A DNA stretch of 7,191 nucleotides. Origin: Bacteroidaceae bacterium (GTDB taxonomy: Bacteria; Bacteroidota; Bacteroidia; Bacteroidales; Bacteroidaceae). Below, in pieces: positions 6,019-7,191 of this stretch (within the stretch, counting starts at the first letter, position 1; each line of letters begins with the position of its first letter). The DNA lies in assembly GCA_017548225.1 (NCBI GenBank), contig JAFYMV010000027.1, forward strand, positions 1 to 7,191, in the 5' to 3' direction. The notes under the pieces were generated by a model. The model ran no database searches. It was not told where the DNA came from and was given only the letters and a program-made list of their open reading frames with translations. Position numbers and translations under genes: made by a program.

Positions 6019-7056
6019 ATGAATAAACATACCCCTATATCCAAGTTGGGCGAGTTTGGCCTCATCCGCCACCTCACCGAAAACATCGAGTTGCAGAACG
6101 CCTCATCCAAGTATGGCGTAGGCGATGACTGCGCCGTACTCGAATACCCCGACAAGCAAGTGCTCGTCACTACCGACCTGCTCATGGAGGGCGTACACTT
6201 CGACCTCACCTATGTACCCCTCAAGCACCTCGGCTACAAAGCCGTGATGGTCAACCTCTCTGACATCTATGCCATGAACGGCACCCCGCGCCAGATCACC
6301 GTATCGCTAGCCATCAGCAAGCGCTTCGGTGTAGAGGACATGGAAGAGCTGTATGCCGGCATGCGCCTGGCCTGCGAGGCACACCATGTCGACATCGTAG
6401 GAGGCGACACCACCTCCTCGCTCACCGGCTTGGCCATCAGCATCACCGCCATTGGCGACGCCCCCAAGGACAAGGTCGTATACCGCAACGGAGCCAAAGA
6501 GACCGACCTCATCTGCGTGTCGGGCGATCTTGGCGCTGCCTATATGGGTCTGCAGTTGCTCGAGCGTGAGAAGAGCGTCTTCATGGGCGAGAGCGATGCA
6601 CAGCCCGACTTCTCTGGAAAGGAATACCTTCTTGAGCGCCAGCTGAAGCCCGAGGCACGCCGCGACATTATCAGCGCACTGGCCGAAGCCGGAGTGCAGC
6701 CCACCGCCATGATGGACATCTCTGACGGACTCTCATCAGAACTCATGCACATCTGCAAGCAGAGCGGTACCGGATGCCGCGTATATGAGGAGCACATCCC
6801 GCTCGACTATCAGACCGCCGTCATGGCCGAAGAGTTCAACATGAATGTTACCACCTGCGCCCTCAATGGCGGTGAAGACTACGAACTACTGTTCACCGTA
6901 CCCCTTACCGATCACGAGAAGGTGGCTAATATGAAGGGTGTGCGCCTCATCGGACACATCACCAAGCCCGAGTTGGGCTGCATGCTCATCACCCGCGATG
7001 GTGGCGAAATGGAGTTCAAAGCACAGGGTTGGCAGGCGCTGACCGACGAAAAATGA
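6019..7056 (+). CDS. thiL: Thiamine-monophosphate kinase
   Basis: The 345-residue product phosphorylates thiamine monophosphate with ATP to thiamine diphosphate, the active cofactor, in the cytoplasm. It belongs to the PurM/SelD-like ATP-binding superfamily and all main motifs are present: GDDCAV (35-40), TTDLLMEGVHF (51-61), LSDIYAMNG (80-88), the metal-binding GGDTT (128-132), SGDLGAAYMGL (168-178), MDISDGL (232-238) and NGGEDYEL (283-290). The length is typical. The start MNKHTPISKLGEFGLI fits the family and gives the usual short lead before the E-F/L-I helix. The gene lies 98 bases after the phosphorylase gene, across the repeat array. With no promoter box visible it may be co-transcribed with the genes before it, but the structured gap could lower its expression. 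Confidence 0.96.
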   Translation: MNKHTPISKLGEFGLIRHLTENIELQNASSKYGVGDDCAVLEYPDKQVLVTTDLLMEGVHFDLTYVPLKHLGYKAVMVNLSDIYAMNGTPRQITVSLAISKRFGVEDMEELYAGMRLACEAHHVDIVGGDTTSSLTGLAISITAIGDAPKDKVVYRNGAKETDLICVSGDLGAAYMGLQLLEREKSVFMGESDAQPDFSGKEYLLERQLKPEARRDIISALAEAGVQPTAMMDISDGLSSELMHICKQSGTGCRVYEEHIPLDYQTAVMAEEFNMNVTTCALNGGEDYELLFTVPLTDHEKVANMKGVRLIGHITKPELGCMLITRDGGEMEFKAQGWQALTDEK

Positions 7057-7058
7057 GC

Positions 7059-7103
7059 GAAAATGAAGAAAATTCAACAAAAATGTGATTTTTTTTCGTT
7101 TTC
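7059..7103 (+). terminator. Weak A/T-rich hairpin after thiL, possible terminator
   Basis: GAAAATGAAGAAAAT (7059-7073) can pair with ATTTTTTTTCGTTTTC (7088-7103), using two G-U pairs and one bulge, around a 14-base loop. The 3' arm is rich in U. The position directly after the thiL stop and before a new promoter fits a terminator, but the stem is poor in G/C. Confidence 0.3.
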
Positions 7104-7105
7104 CC

Positions 7106-7136
7106 CTTGCAGATTCAAAAAATAGGCGTACCTTTG
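7106..7136 (+). promoter_or_regulatory. Promoter of the right-hand tRNA gene
   Basis: TACCTTTG at 7129-7136 matches the Bacteroidota -7 consensus TAnnTTTG. CTTG at 7106-7109, a one-base variant of the -33 TTTG, lies 19 bases upstream, which is normal spacing. Initiation near 7142-7144 would give a leader of under 30 bases before the tRNA at 7171. Confidence 0.75.
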
Positions 7137-7170
7137 CACCGCAATTGAGAAAAACAACTGCAAACAAGGC

Positions 7171-7191
7171 GGTGCCATAGCTCAGTTGGTA
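7171..7191 (+). tRNA. 5' end of a tRNA gene, cut by the window edge (perhaps tRNA-Phe)
   Basis: GGTGCCA fits a 5' acceptor strand; it is followed by TA, the D-stem GCTC and the D-loop start AGTTGGTA, the standard opening of a bacterial tRNA. The anticodon is outside the window, so identity cannot be read. The opening resembles Bacteroidales tRNA-Phe as I remember it. The good promoter just upstream supports a real gene. Confidence 0.85.

Noticed and set aside
1..7191. A mobile element, defence system or other new multi-gene system
   Set aside because: All genes but one belong to known housekeeping families. There are no transposase, integrase, nuclease or toxin genes, and no flanking repeats at the tRNA-Ser gene that would mark an integration site.

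Overview
The window looks like a chromosomal housekeeping region from a member of the Bacteroidales (Bacteroides/Prevotella-like). Three things point there. Promoter-like boxes match the Bacteroidota consensus TAnnTTTG, with TACCTTTG seen ahead of sppA and ahead of a tRNA. Most starts have A/T-rich leaders without a Shine-Dalgarno sequence. The proteins themselves (long two-domain SppA, ExbB with a signal peptide, a four-helix membrane protein between exbB and exbD) have the form I associate with this order. The genus cannot be fixed from the sequence.

Left part, minus strand (1-1990): a tRNA-Ser(GGA) gene is followed by exbB, a four-helix membrane protein of unknown function, and exbD, which is cut by the left edge. 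The three protein genes are separated by only 22 and 26 bases and read as one operon. ExbB and ExbD form the inner-membrane motor that uses the proton gradient to drive TonB and outer-membrane receptors. The tRNA lies 58 bases upstream of exbB on the same strand with no visible terminator between them.

Middle (1991-2269): a divergent, A/T-rich intergenic region. It holds a good sppA promoter on the plus strand and weaker candidates for the tRNA-Ser unit on the minus strand.

Right part, plus strand (2270-7056): sppA, lpxK, a purine nucleoside phosphorylase gene and thiL. The sppA-lpxK gap is 5 bases and lpxK overlaps the phosphorylase gene by 38 bases, so these three are probably one transcript. 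The 98-base gap before thiL contains a 9-nt tandem repeat that forms a long inverted repeat, followed by a 14-nt tandem duplication. SppA and LpxK act at the inner membrane (protein quality control and lipid A synthesis); the phosphorylase and ThiL are soluble enzymes of purine salvage and thiamine cofactor synthesis. After thiL come a weak terminator-like hairpin, a clear promoter and the first 21 bases of another tRNA.

I found no mobile element, CRISPR array, phage gene or defence system. The points most worth checking are an Asp at the base-specificity position of the phosphorylase, the unknown membrane protein inside the exb operon together with an ExbB that seems to lack the usual membrane glutamate, and the palindromic 9-nt repeat array.
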